The notes below the pieces were generated by a model. That model was not told where the DNA came from and searched no databases. It saw nothing but the letters and a program-made list of their open reading frames with translations. Both the position numbers and the translations under genes were made by a program. DNA of 64,000 bases, taken from contig OX465281.1 of the NCBI GenBank assembly GCA_949987705.1, positions 192,497,112 to 192,561,111 of the forward strand, written 5' to 3'. Numbering within the stretch: the first letter of the stretch is position 1; each line of letters starts with the position of its first letter. This stretch comes from Thereva unica. Taxonomy: Eukaryota; Arthropoda; Insecta; Diptera; Therevidae. This document shows, in pieces, positions 43,785 through 55,610 of the stretch.

Positions 43785-44349
43785 CAGTGCTGCGTAAAAA
43801 ATTAAGACCACTTACACTTTGCCATGAAACTTTCACTTCCGATGGCTGCAGCTTTTGAACGTCTTGTTAGATTACAGAAATGAAACACTCAAAATTTAAC
43901 TGAAACTATTCTCTGTTTTTCTGCATTAATTTCATTTAAACAAAACAAAACGGTATTTCAATAAAAACAAAAATGTTAATTAATCCCTGCGTAAAATATT
44001 AAGACCACTTCAGCCTTTGAAATTATATCGCCTCGCACGGATGCTGTTCCGTTACATTGGTACCACCAAATTACCAATTCCTTGAGTTGCAGTTCGGAAC
44101 ATCGACAAACCCATAGCTTACTGTGCTAGGATCTCTAAAACTGTTATTTTTTTGATCTCAGTCGTTTTAGTTTTCACATTCCTAAAAGTGTTCAAAATGG
44201 GCAGAAAATCAGTTAGCGAAATAACTTTATGGCAGGTAAATAAATAATTTTAATTGTTTACAGAGCATCGAGTAATTTAAACAATGTTTTCTGTTATTGT
44301 AAGGTTATTGGGCTTCACAATAGTGGCTTATCTGAGAGAGCAATTGCAC
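43785..44349 (+). mobile_element. Tc1-like 5' half, left arm (565 bp)
   Basis: Starts cagtgctgcgtaaaaaatta next to TA. Carries an internal copy of the terminal motif (cctgcgtaaaatattaagac at ~43986), then the transposase 5' end. The right arm 48324-48888 is its inverted copy with identical length and few differences. Confidence 0.88.
44197..44349 (+). pseudogene. Tc1-like transposase N-terminus with intron (left arm)
   Basis: Exon 1 from 44197 reads MGRKSVSEITLWQ, ending at 44235; a 68-bp GT..AG intron (44236-44303) follows; exon 2 starts VIGLHNSGLSERAIALH and is cut at 44349 where a LINE begins. The spliced sequence matches the first helix-turn-helix of Tc1-type transposases (G-R-K-x-L-S-E...Q-I-I-G-L-H-N-A-G). 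The same exon-intron start, in the opposite direction, is present at 48324-48476. Only the beginning of the gene exists in either arm. Confidence 0.7.
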
Positions 44350-44580
44350 TGCAATAATTTGCACCAAATCGTGAACTGTGCAACGCGAGTTCCGGACGTT
44401 GAAGGTCAAGGAGCCCATCTGCTTGACCTGTTTCTAACATCTCATCCAACTCGATACTCCGTCGAAGTTAGCTCGCCCCTTGGTAACTCGGATCACAAAC
44501 TAGTCAGCGCTAATTTCCCATATCCATCTTCTACTCCAACCAACGCAGTTCCTAAAAAAAACTGTCTAGCACTATGGGAA
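44350..44580 (+). pseudogene. LINE endonuclease C-terminus
   Basis: Reads LHQIVNCATRVPD, GAHLLDLFLTSHPTRYSVEV then SSPLGNSDHKLVSANFP, the final strands of the apurinic-type endonuclease with its S-D-H motif. A frameshift near 44572 (around LALW/YGKANW) leads into the next frame. Confidence 0.85.
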
Positions 44581-44590
44581 AGCCAACTGG

Positions 44591-46708
44591 TTGGGACTTA
44601 TACGCTTTTTTCAAGCCACAGACTGGAATTTGTGTTTCCGCAGTGCCAGTGCGACCTATGCCGCTTCCTGTATTACTAAAATGATACAGGCAGGAATGTG
44701 TTTGTTCATTCCTCATTCTACCATATCTATAAAGCCTAGGCCAAATAGGTGGTTCAATGGAGAATGTAAGAACGCAATTCAAGCTAAGGAAGCCGCTTAT
44801 AGAGCGTACAAACATTCCCCCAACGAGTCACTTCGGCGTGAGTATATCAAGTCGGTAAACTCCTGTAATTCCATCATCAGGAAGGTCAAAGCATCATTTG
44901 ACAACAAATTGAGAAGTAAGATCCTTAACACCCACGTAGGCAGCAAAAACTTCTGGTCCTTGGTAACTTCCATCAAGAAGAATTTTACCTCTTCCTCAAC
45001 CCCTCCATTCATTAAGGGAAAGGAGGTGATAACAGAAAGCAAACCCAAGGCCGATTTACTGGCATCTCTGTTCGCCTCTAATTCTTCGTTACCCTTAGCT
45101 GATACGTCACCACCGGTCCTCGATCGCAGCGCCCATTCAATGGACGGAATTTTCTTCAGGACACGAGAGGTGTATAAATGTCTCAAAGATCTTGACGTCA
45201 ATAAATCCACTGGCCCCGATAATATTCCCCCTATGGTTCTCAAAAAGTGTGCCTCACCCTTGGCTAAACCTCTGCGCAAACTTTTCGCCATGTCATATTT
45301 CTCCGGAGTTTATCCCAACTCTTGGAAACTAGCTCATGTTCAGCCCATTCCCAAAAAAGGTGAAGCCAGCGACCCTTTAAACTACCGCCCAATAGCAATA
45401 ACTTCTGTTCTCTCCAAAGTTATGGAGACAATAATCAATCGAAGGTTGATGAAATATCTAGAATCTAACCAAATTATTCACGACAGGCAGTACGGCTTTA
45501 GACCAAAAAGGTCTACTGGCGACCTTCTTGTGTGCCTGACTGAACACATCAACCAAAGCATTCATGGCTTCGGTGAGTCTGGTCTGGTTGCTCTGGATAT
45601 CTCCAAGGCCTTTGACAGAGTATGGCATCCCGCTCTGCTGTCGAAACTCCAAGCTATTGGTATTGATTCAGTTCTAGGGAGCTGGATTGAGAGCTTTCTT
45701 TCTGGCCGTTCAATCAAGGTAGTATTGGATGGCGTCGAATCCAACCCCTATCCCATTTCGGCCGGCGTTCCCCAAGGGGCGATTCTCTCGCCTACCCTCT
45801 TTCTTATATTTATTAATGATCTGCTCTCAATCCCCTCCAATCCACTTCATAGTTTTGCCGATGACGGTACTTTGCGTTACTCATACCCCTCCGACAACAC
45901 AGGACAAGCAAATGCCAGACCTTGTCTCTTAGAACGCGAGCTCATGTCCAACTCTCTTAACGAGGATATCCAACTCATTCTTGATTGGGGCCGCAAGAAT
46001 CGTGTCGAGTTCAACGAAACCAAAACCAAGTACTGTCTATTCTCCAATAAAACCTGCACCAACCTTCCCTCCATTTCAGTGGGCGAGGATATTATAACAG
46101 CTGATCCATATCTGAACATCCTCGGCGTGACTCTATCCAACGATCTGCGATGGAATAATCACATACTGCAAATCACCAAGCAAGCGTATCAATGCCTCGG
46201 CTTCCTTAAGAGATGTAAGTTTCTCCTTCATCCAGCTGCCTTGGCTACAATATACAAGTCCTACATTCGGCCACGCCTTGAATACAACTCGTATATCTGG
46301 GCGGGCGCCCCTAAAACCACCTTGGCTTGGCTAGACAAGGTGCAAAACCGCGCCATCAAACTCATTGGCGATAACACCCTTTGCATCGATTCTTTAAGCC
46401 ACCGTAGGAATGTAGCAGCGCTCAGCAAGTTTTACCGCTATTATCATAGCGACTGCTCCACTGAAATCAAAAACCTCCTGCCTACACGGCAATTTTTTTC
46501 CCGCAACACAAGACTAGCCAACTCGGCTCACCCCTTCACCCTACAACCCTCCCCTTCACGCACATTACGGTTTAGTAGTTCGTTTATAAATAGAACAACT
46601 CGATTGTGGAATTTTCTTCCGCAGTCGGTGTTTCCGAGCTCATATAACATCTCAGAGTTCAAACGCAAGGTTCATCGACATCTACTCATGCACCCTCCAG
46701 ATCCCTAA
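44591..46708 (+). CDS. Jockey/CR1-type LINE reverse transcriptase
   Basis: About 705 residues: linker (ANWLGLIRFFQATDW, KPRPNRWFNGECKNAIQAKE), STGPDNIPPMVLKKCASPLA, WKLAHVQPIPKKGEASDPLN, YRPIAITSVLSKVMETII, RQYGFRPKRSTGDLLVCL, VALDISKAFDRVWHPALLSK (catalytic Asp), SAGVPQGAILSPTLFLIFIN, HSFADDGTL (FADD at residues 422-425), LNILGVTLSNDLRWNNHI, RPRLEYNSYIWAGAP, and SEFKRKVHRHLLMHPPDP at the C-terminus. The polymerase is intact over its whole length; the element lacks ORF1 and most of the endonuclease, and the upstream frame is shifted. The first in-frame codons are a continuation, not a true start. Confidence 0.92.
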   Translation: MGLIRFFQATDWNLCFRSASATYAASCITKMIQAGMCLFIPHSTISIKPRPNRWFNGECKNAIQAKEAAYRAYKHSPNESLRREYIKSVNSCNSIIRKVKASFDNKLRSKILNTHVGSKNFWSLVTSIKKNFTSSSTPPFIKGKEVITESKPKADLLASLFASNSSLPLADTSPPVLDRSAHSMDGIFFRTREVYKCLKDLDVNKSTGPDNIPPMVLKKCASPLAKPLRKLFAMSYFSGVYPNSWKLAHVQPIPKKGEASDPLNYRPIAITSVLSKVMETIINRRLMKYLESNQIIHDRQYGFRPKRSTGDLLVCLTEHINQSIHGFGESGLVALDISKAFDRVWHPALLSKLQAIGIDSVLGSWIESFLSGRSIKVVLDGVESNPYPISAGVPQGAILSPTLFLIFINDLLSIPSNPLHSFADDGTLRYSYPSDNTGQANARPCLLERELMSNSLNEDIQLILDWGRKNRVEFNETKTKYCLFSNKTCTNLPSISVGEDIITADPYLNILGVTLSNDLRWNNHILQITKQAYQCLGFLKRCKFLLHPAALATIYKSYIRPRLEYNSYIWAGAPKTTLAWLDKVQNRAIKLIGDNTLCIDSLSHRRNVAALSKFYRYYHSDCSTEIKNLLPTRQFFSRNTRLANSAHPFTLQPSPSRTLRFSSSFINRTTRLWNFLPQSVFPSSYNISEFKRKVHRHLLMHPPDP

Positions 46709-46841
46709 CCTATCCTATTATCTTTCCTTCAGATCAAGCTTACTACTATACGCTGCACCATGACTTGTAAGACATGACGGACTAGTAGTACAAAGGGTGA
46801 CTCCTAAGCTTCATCTTACCACAAAAAAAAAAAAAATGATT

Positions 46842-47079
46842 GTGTATTAAAGAACACAAGGCAGAAGTGAAACCTCGCGTACATACTTATGTATGTATGT
46901 CTATATGTTCTTTATTATTGTATTTTATGTATTATGTTGTATTATGTAATGGTAGGCACCCATAGGCTGTTTTCCGAAATATAACCCAGTATACGGGGCA
47001 GTGTTAATGACATCATTAATTGATCCTTATTTTACATGTGTGAACGAGTGTGATACGTAAAAGATTGGAAGCTTAAACA
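46842..47079. other. Non-coding spacer with (GTAT)n
   Basis: Contains tatgtatgtatgtc (46891-46904) and TA-rich DNA; no gene. Confidence 0.4.
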
Positions 47080-47427
47080 TTAGCTGCGTTCCATTGGGTG
47101 AAATTTTCTACTCCCGAGTACTCTGGAGCTCATGGCCAATGAAACGCGATTTTTAATATCAGATATTAATGCGAGAAAACATAAAATCAAATTAATTTAT
47201 TGTCCTAAATATAAATTTGAAGAAATTATTATTTATATAATAGAAGAAAATATTATATCTTACCCTATATTATATTTGCCATTTTTAAATATTTACTTTA
47301 AAAATGCACTTTCAAATATTTAATAAACAATTCACTTAACCGTAAAAAGCAAAAGCCAAAAATAGATGGCTAAAGCTTGAAAACCTGGCGGTAATATTAT
47401 GCATATCGCCCAATGGAACCCAGCTAA
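47080..47427. mobile_element. Miniature inverted-repeat element
   Basis: Ends ttagctgcgttccattggg and cccaatggaacccagctaa are inverted repeats (one mismatch). ~350 bp, AT-rich interior, non-coding. Target duplication not clear. Confidence 0.65.
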
Positions 47428-48323
47428 TTTCAAGTTATAACACTTTCATGTATGCTATTAAATCACAGCGAAAGCACTTAAATTTACTCTTTTTCACTGG
47501 TTGGTATTACGGAATACGGTCAAAATCTCAATTCTGGCAATATATTATATATTTTAATACAATTAAAATATAATCATTGCAAAATTGGAGATAATATATT
47601 ATTGTAAAGATTATCAGAAATTTTACTCTCGTATATTTTGCGCTACAATATCACTTGCCTCAATAGAAAACAATCCTGTTTGTACGGAAAAACACTAAAT
47701 GACAATAAACACCTCAAAATACAAGTTAATTGTTTTAAATATCACTTATTACAATTATTAAAAAAATATTTTTCAAAACTAATCACACTTTGTAGCCAAC
47801 TAACTGTCGGTAATGACAGTTCGAAGTTCTTATTACCTAATGTAATTGTGATCTCACTCCAACCTAGAGCGAGATGACAATACTCGAGTTATTGCATATG
47901 TATCCAAATATATGTTACCAAGAACACTTTTAGTTTTAATTAACAAAAAATCAAAAATATTTCGCTGCTTTTACAAAAATTTTATATTTAATAATTAATA
48001 CACAATCTCATTTTTTTAAATAACCGACTCCCCATTTTACTTTACCGATGCCTGAGCCATCTATGACCAATTTAAATAAATTGTAAATATTATCCTGCTG
48101 GTGCGGTGTGTGTCATCACTAAATTTCCGATTATGTAAATGAGTGAGAAAGCAACTTCCGTTTCGTACACCTGTCCTTGTTTTCGTTTCAATTTTCTGAA
48201 TTCACTCGTACTTGAGCGAATTAATTCAAAATCCTCAGAACGAGAGCAAGGAAGTTTCACTTCAAAAAAAATTGCAAATAAGCAAAACTTGTGTGCATCA
48301 AAACATCATAAGACACAATGAAT
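47428..48323. other. No recognisable gene
   Basis: AT-rich interior of the inverted Tc1-like structure. Small frames at 47638 and 48139 have no domain. Possibly host or other-element DNA captured between the arms. Confidence 0.4.
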
Positions 48324-48888
48324 GTGCAATTGCTCTCTCAGATAAGCCACTATTGTGAAGCCCAATAACCTTACAATAACAGAAAACATTGTTTAAATTA
48401 CTCGATGCTCTGTAAACAATTAAAATTATTTATTTACCTGCCATAAAGTTATTTCGCTAACTGATTTTCTGCCCATTTTGAACACTTTTAGGAATGTGAA
48501 AACTAAAACGACTGAGATCAAAAAAATAACAGTTTTAGAGATCCTAGCACAGTAAGCTATGGGTTTGTCGATGTTCCGAACTGCAACTCAAGGAATTGGT
48601 AATTTGGTGGTACCAATGTAACGGAACAGCTTCCGTGCGAGGCGATATTATTTCAAAGGCTGAAGTGGTCTTAATATTTTACGCAGGGATTAATTAACAT
48701 TTTTGTTTTTAATGAAATACCGTTTTGTTTTGTTTAAATGAAATTAATGCAGAAAAACAGAGAATAGTTTCAGTTAAATTTTGAGTGTTTAATTTCTGTA
48801 ATCTAACAAGACATTCAAAAGCTGCAGCCATCGGAAGTGAAAGTTTCATGGCATAGTGTAAGTGGTCTTAATTTTTTACGCAGCACTG
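48324..48888 (-). mobile_element. Tc1-like 5' half, right arm (565 bp, inverted)
   Basis: Inverted copy of 43785-44349, ending ttacgcagcactg next to TA. It contains the same transposase start, on the minus strand (exon 1 near 48476-48438, intron, exon 2 to 48324). Confidence 0.88.
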
Positions 48889-48890
48889 TA

Positions 48891-51800
48891 TATACATATA
48901 GTCCGTTTTCCAGCCGCAAGAAATCTTTTGAAATAATGTGTTTACAGATTATATTCACAAAAAATTGTCGATAGCTGCCGGCATAACGTTGTGAAGATTG
49001 TCAGTTTCTTTTTTGAATACATTATAAAATGCTAACGTTAAAAACCCAATCACCACAAACCCACTTATTATCTGTCAGCTAACGGTGTTACCCCCATTGT
49101 GCATACAGCTTTTTATTCTTCTAATTATATAAGAAATTTTATGTATAAGTTTCATTGAATTTGAAATGATTTTAGAAAATGTGTTTTTTTGACAGGTTTA
49201 TACAAGCGACTGACGTATAATCCCCCACTAGGTACGCAGCTGACTTTTTTTATAATTTTTATTATCACTTAAACAATAACTGTGCAAATGCTCAAGTGGT
49301 AAGAAATATGTAAGCCGAGGAATTTTTATTTTTTACCACTTTCACATTTTCCCACGACCACCCCCACCACGATACTGGCGTCTGACGGTTGTTTCTGTTA
49401 TTAGTCTTATCTAAACTATCAATTGCAAAAAAATCAAGTGGTAAGAAATGAGCCCCCAAAATGCAACGCTGCCTCCCGGACTAATATATTTTCAGATGCC
49501 TGGGAAATTGGAGGCGGCGAGGAAAACAAACTTTAGAGTTTTGGTGCTGTCAGGTAAGTATTATTTTTTTTTAAGCATAATTCTTTCGTATAAGGTTTGT
49601 TTATTTTTTTTTAGGATACTGAACACCAATAACATCCCTTTGGTGATGGGGTATTTGAGAAATTGAATTATACAGTTTTTTACTATTTTTTGACCTTTTG
49701 ACATTGAATTCGAAAATATGTTTAAGTTTTTCAGCAAATTTGCTACTGGTGGTTTGTAAAGAACCCCGCTGGCCAGAAAACATGTAAAACCTATCAAAAA
49801 CGTCGACCCCAAAGAAAAATATAGAGCCGAAATCGAAAAAGAAAGTCAAAATTCATAAAAAAACCCTAAAAACGCATTTAATATTTATTGTCTATAGATT
49901 GTTGAAAAAATTCAAAAAATTTTTTTTGTAGTCTTAAAATCCCTGAAAAATATCAGCCCAGTCCCTGAAAAATATCAGCCAAAACGGAGGGGAGTCGAAA
50001 AATTCTGTCCGATTTGACGTGGAATGTCCCATACATGTATGTAGGTACAGTTCGCTTGACAACAGGGCCGGATTAATAGTCTCTGAGGCTCTAAGCAGTG
50101 AATGATATGGAGCCCCATATTTTTTTAGTTACTTAATTTGTTTGTTAATAAGACCCATTTCATGGAAATTAAGATTTTGTTTTGTTTAAAAATTTCTTTT
50201 TAAAACTCAGAAAAAATTATACGCCTGATCTTCGGGGCCCCCAATATTTTCATGGAAACCACAAATTAGCTTAACCTACTTTAGAGAAAAGCAAAACTTA
50301 ATCAAGTGTCGCACCTTAACTGCCCCTCAAGTAAAAATAAGACCATTGTTTAGATATCGGTCCAATTACAAATCAATAATGGATTTGTTCCCCGAGAAAT
50401 GCTAGCTATAAGGCGTGCAGTATTCTAATAAATGAAAGAAAAAAGTCAGTATGGAATAAATTTTGAGAAAAAAAGGTCCTGTTAAAAAAGCGGAAAAAGT
50501 CGGTCGGTCTAATAGCGACTAGTTAATTAAAAGTTTGAAGCTGTTCCGTATTAAAGATTGTCCATAATGAGCATTGCGGAAATTTTTAATCCTGTGATAT
50601 GAACAATTGTGGGAGAGAAAAATTATTGTAATAAAAATAGTTGGTGGAAAAGAGAAGTTTGTAGCCGAGAAAACTGCTAGTGTTGCACGAGGATACAGGA
50701 AGATATGTATAATCCAATGGTTGAACCTGTGCTGGATGACCCTGTAAATACGAAGTTCAACGATTTCGAAGAGGCTAAAAAGGAAGGTAGCGAAGTTGCA
50801 GCGCCAAGTTAAGCTGAAGTGGTTCCAAAGATAAGTCGAGGGCCAAACCAGAGCTGGAAAGAAGCCTATAATATGAGAAATACGATTGACCGTGTGGAGG
50901 TGCGGAGAGCCCCATTTGGCCGAGGACGCGGTCCTATCAATTGAAGAACCATTTCATCGAATGATTATTATATAAAATATATATTAGACGTAGTTTTATT
51001 GAAGATTTTTACTTGACATTTGCTTTAATTTATAAAAAAATTAATTATTGACATAATTCAAAGTTAATTTCTTTTGGTTGTTTGCTGTGATTTGATGTCC
51101 GATTTTTTTGTGGAATCATTTTCTTTTTTTGGGGTTGTTGGGGTGCAATTGGATTGCAGGCGAATTGTTGTTATACTTTAAGTCATGTTTTATCGGGATT
51201 TTTTTTGTAACTTAATTTAAATCTTAACAAAAATTTGATTGTGAGTGATTAGTGGGTAATGGGTATCTGGTGAACTTAGTTATCGTGTGGATGAGTATGA
51301 AGTAAAGAGTTAAGCGTACTGGTACCAGGGTGGTTCTCTTCGTTGTTTTGCCGCAATGGCAAGTATTAACTTTATTTATTAGAGCGTACTGGGCACCCAC
51401 TACCTTCGTCACCTTGTGGAATTATTAATGGTTGGTTTTTGTTTATCTTGTGTCCTTCTTTGAATTCCATTTATAATTGTTATTTTTTTGAAAATTTTTG
51501 TCATTAAATAATTGTGTTGTTTAAAGAATTGCGTTTTTTCAGTGGTATGGTGGTGATATTGGTTTTTTAGGAATCTTTAAGATGGCGACCTAAGGTGGTA
51601 ACCGGACACAGCAGCGGGCGATCTTTCTCGCTCCCTGATAATTTATTTCAGGTATTCCCCCTCATTGACACCATCATGAGCTGGATCTTGTGGGACGTTC
51701 ACGGCCAGCTATTTGACGTGGTGGACTTATGCAGTTTAGGTGGTACTTCCGGAGTCTGGAACCTCGACGACTCATCTCCCTCGGCTAGCCGGTCATAACA

Positions 51801-52019
51801 GTGAGAGCCGGGGTATCGCCTGGATGTTTTTTTGAAATTTTAGTATATTGTACGAAGTTCAGAGGTTGGCTTCTGAGGACAACCAACCGAGGTCCATCAT
51901 TACAACTTCAATAATGTCAATAATTTTAAAAGTTATTATTGCTCCAGCCAGTCAATGGAAACAAACGAAATGTGAAAAAGTATTCAAAATTATTTTTTTT
52001 TAATCTATTTTTACTCGAA
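48891..52019. other. No confident gene; possible decayed fragments
   Basis: A hAT-type left end may start at 50063 (cagggccggattaa) without a matching right end. 49294-49309 and 49434-49449 share tcaagtggtaagaaat. A plus frame at ~50701-50943 gives MYNPMVEPVLDDPVNTKFND then EEAKKEGSEVAAPS, a stop, and VPKISRGPNQSWKEAYNM..RGRGPIN; it looks protein-like but I cannot name it. 51560-51800 is GC-richer with a 67-residue frame of unknown nature. Confidence 0.4.
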
Positions 52020-52555
52020 TCCGACTATCGGAACCAATTATCACAATCGATTATAGGTTATCATATCCGACCATCGGATTAGACCGAAAACTTGAACCCA
52101 TGGTCAAAAAAAGCGAGGGAACCGTTTTTTTTGTCATTCGATTTCTAGACCTCAAAGAGCTCATCTAAATACTCAAGTTCGCTGAAGTAACTGACTGTAT
52201 GAAGCTTTTCTGTTTTTGGTCCGATTTTCGTGGTTAGGGTTACCTTTTGCACAAAAATTCAAGAAAATGATGGGTCTTTTTTTGATAAATGGAAAAATTT
52301 TCGGTTCAATTTGTGTAGACTGGCAGAAGCGCGATCTACTGTATGCTCATTTTCTACATTAATGTATTTGCGTGATTCCCAAATAATTGCCTTTTTTAAG
52401 CAAAATCAAGTATTTTTACAATTTTCGTCCGTACGTCTGTGTCTGACTGTCTGTCTGATTGTCCGGGCTAGTCTCGGAAAGGGCTAATCCGACTTTGGGG
52501 CTTTCACGGCATGATTCAGTAATTTCTTAGGCTAACGAATAAAAAGATATAAACG
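52020..52555 (-). repeat. Inverted relative of the 34-kb retroposon
   Basis: The reverse complement of 52430-52550 (cctaagaaattactgaatca, ccctttccgagactagcc, then cagacagacagtcagacac) is a diverged copy of 34770-34920; 52020-52200 also shares phrases with 33840-33960 (ccgactatcgg, gacctcaaagagct). Non-coding. Confidence 0.55.
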
Positions 52556-52976
52556 CTATAAGTGCGTCATGAAGTGTGGGTGAAGTTTTAATGCCCACCA
52601 GGAGGCACTGGTATGCCTATCTTAATTAATTTCATATTGGCCAAAATTCGTGCAGGTTGACCGTAGAAAGTGACTACATGAAGGTTGTCTGTGCCTGGGA
52701 TGAATGTACCATGGCACATAAAATATCTATTGAAGCCGTTAACGAAGCAGTGAAAGATTTCAGAAGTAAAAACGAATTATTTTGGGGAGTAACTGTTTTA
52801 TTGGCATAGATTTCGGGTGTTGCCCCAACAGACCTAAGCAGGCCGATGAAATGAATGTATGTCTAAAATGTTCAATCACTCATTTAGGGACAGATCAGAA
52901 AACGCAATCAAAAAACTCAGAATTCAGTTCTGTTCTCCTCGATATAGGATATGTTCTGAGATTAATGATAATAATG

Positions 52977-54594
52977 CAGTGGCGGTTCGTAAGGTTCAGG
53001 ATAAGGGAAGCAATGCGCAAAGTGAACGATAAAAGTAAAAGTATTGACGCCTTTAATTAAAAAAACTGAAAAATGACATATAGTGGAGTCAAATAAGCAA
53101 AACATAAGGAATTGTTTGGAGTCTAAAAAATTTCGTTTGGAACATATTAGTTACATCGAATACTATACGAAATGGCTAATTTCTAGCTCTAGCAACCAAG
53201 TTTTCGACCATTTTGTGAACATTTTATCATTTTGGCCGTTCTTTCTAAATATAAATGCGTATATCTCGGCATGTGTAGGTCCGAAAAAGGAAAAAAAATA
53301 GATTCTGTTTATGATATTGTCTATCAGCGATTACAATATGAAATTTTTATCTGTACACATAACCTCAAAAAAAAGCTGTAAAAACTGCTAAATTTTAGTG
53401 TTTTGGTTCCGAAGTTATTTTTTCAGAGAACTTATACTTTATAATATAAACACTAACTGGTTAGAATTTCAAGTCAAATTCAGGACCTTAAATTTGAAAA
53501 TTAATTGCCCTTTAATTTTTGTCCATCGCATCCATCGTATGAGGTGTTTTCTTTTTTAAAAAGTAGTGTTATTTTTCGCTGCTGGTGGGCGTTTTGCGCT
53601 CTTTTCAGATTCTGTTGATAATTAAACCTCCAAAGAAAAGGCCGTTGAAAAACTGCAACTACTACTTTCATCTCATTTAATTTTTCATACAAATGCATAA
53701 TTTTGGCTCAAAATCTAAAAAAAAATAGTAATAATAAAACCCTGCATACCTTGCATACACCCCCTACACCCACGCCTACAATCATTCCATTCTCCTTGCA
53801 AAAAAACCACATCAGGCAACCCGGATTCATACAATTCATAAAAATATTATATTCTCTATCCCTTTAAATTTAAATCATCTTTAAAGAGAATCATGAAAAA
53901 TATAATGGAAGCTACAAAGTTATCAGCTTAAATTCAACACAACCCTCTGTTTTCCAATTGGATTCAACAATATGTAAAGAGAAGCCTCACCTATCCTGGA
54001 TCTCTTTTTCTTGACTCAATATTCAAACGAAAATTCATATTTTAAGAAGATACAAAAACAAAATTGTAAGAGAAAATTTAATATTGCTTGAAGCCAGAAC
54101 AGATTACCAGAAACCGAAACCAAGAAAAGAAGAGAATATAGTGGAAACGGAAAATTTCTCTTGTCACATCCCTCTGTTTGGCTCCGAAGAAGCTGCGTTT
54201 AGCTCAGCTTCTGAGGGTACTGCATCAACACAAACCTTTGCGTGAGTGTGAGTTCAATTAAATTGAATGTGTTGGAGTTTTCACATTGATTTTCTGGGCC
54301 AAATAAGCTGGAGATATTACAGCTTCCCCATGTGTGTAAGGCCTCGGCCACGATAAGAGCGGCACGAGAAAAATTTAACATCTGGAATTAGCAGAGAGCG
54401 GCACTTTAGTATTGTCACTCTGCCGCTCGCCGCTCATATCATGACCGTGACTTAAGTGTTTCCAGAGGAGAAAGTATATTAAGATTTTTCTTGTGACTAA
54501 TCTTGATATATTTAAAGTTATTTTTTTTTAGGAAGTTGCCTTTTTGGTCAAGGGAAGCAATGCTTCCTTTGCTTCCAAAGAAGAACCGCCACTG
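52977..54594 (+). mobile_element. hAT-type non-autonomous element, copy A
   Basis: Ends cagtggcggttc and gaaccgccactg are inverted; the 8-mer taataatg is duplicated exactly at 52969-52976 and 54595-54602, the hAT hallmark. Subterminal ggaagcaatgc occurs in both ends. 1618 bp, no transposase. It is the uninserted counterpart of copy B and gives the empty sites for two elements found in B. Confidence 0.92.
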
Positions 54595-55610
54595 TAATAA
54601 TGGCATTGAGCTATTGGCTGCTCCGTGAAAGCTCGAAACAGGAAAATTGTGATGAGCGACATTTATGACGATTTGCAAAATATAATCTTAACTAAGTCGA
54701 CCAGTGGCGGTTCGTAAGGTTCAGAATAAGGGAAGCAATGCCCAAAGCGAACGATAAAAGTAAAAGTATCGAAGGCTTTATTAACTAAAAAAACTGAAAA
54801 ATAACATCGTGGATTCAGATAAACAAACATATGGAATTGTTTTCAATCTAAAAAAAATGTTTGGAACATCTATACGAAATGGACATTTTCTACCTCTAGC
54901 AACCGCCGCTATGTAAGTTATCGGTCATTTTGTGAAAATTTCATCATTTTGGTCGTTCTTTCTAAATATAGATACATATATCTCGGAATGTGTTGGTCAG
55001 CAAAATGCAAAAAAATAGAGGCTGTTCGTTATGATTTTGTCTATCAGCGGTTACAATATTAAATTTTTATCTGTACACCTAACGTCAAAAAAGCTAAAAA
55101 AAACTGCTAAATTTTAGCTTCTTCGCATTTTTTCAGTCAACTTACACAATAACTGGTTACAATTTCAGGTCAAAATATCGTATTCAAGTACCAAAAATTG
55201 ACTTCAAATTTGAAAACTAATTGCCCTTTAATTTTTGTGCATCGCATGAGGTTTTTCCTTTTTTTAATATGCAGTTTCTTTTATGATGGTAGACAAGAAA
55301 AATTATTTAAACTTAAAAAAAGTGAAAAAATCGAATTCAAAGTCGTGAATTTTTGCATTTTGTCGAAATAGTTTCACTGCTAGCGAGCGTTTTGCGCCTT
55401 TTTTAAATTCTGTTAAAAATTAAAGCGTCCAAAGACAAGCTGTTAAACTATAATAAGCCAAAATCTAAAAAAGATACTAATAAACCCGACGAATACGATA
55501 AAACCCTATTATAACCTTCGCCTACCATCATTACATTCTTCTTGCAAAAAAGCACTTCAGGCAACCCGTACTCAAAAATGCATTTCATAAAAATATTCTC
55601 TATACTTTAA

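Larger units (their letters stand above)
44350..46841 (+). mobile_element. Jockey/CR1-type LINE, 5'-truncated within the endonuclease
   Basis: Runs from the end of the endonuclease to a poly(A) tail at 46828-46841. It abuts the Tc1-like arm at 44349/44350. Sister copies at 61295-62092 and 37833-38036 share its 3' UTR. No clear target duplication is visible, partly because the left flank is itself an inverted-repeat arm. Confidence 0.85.
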
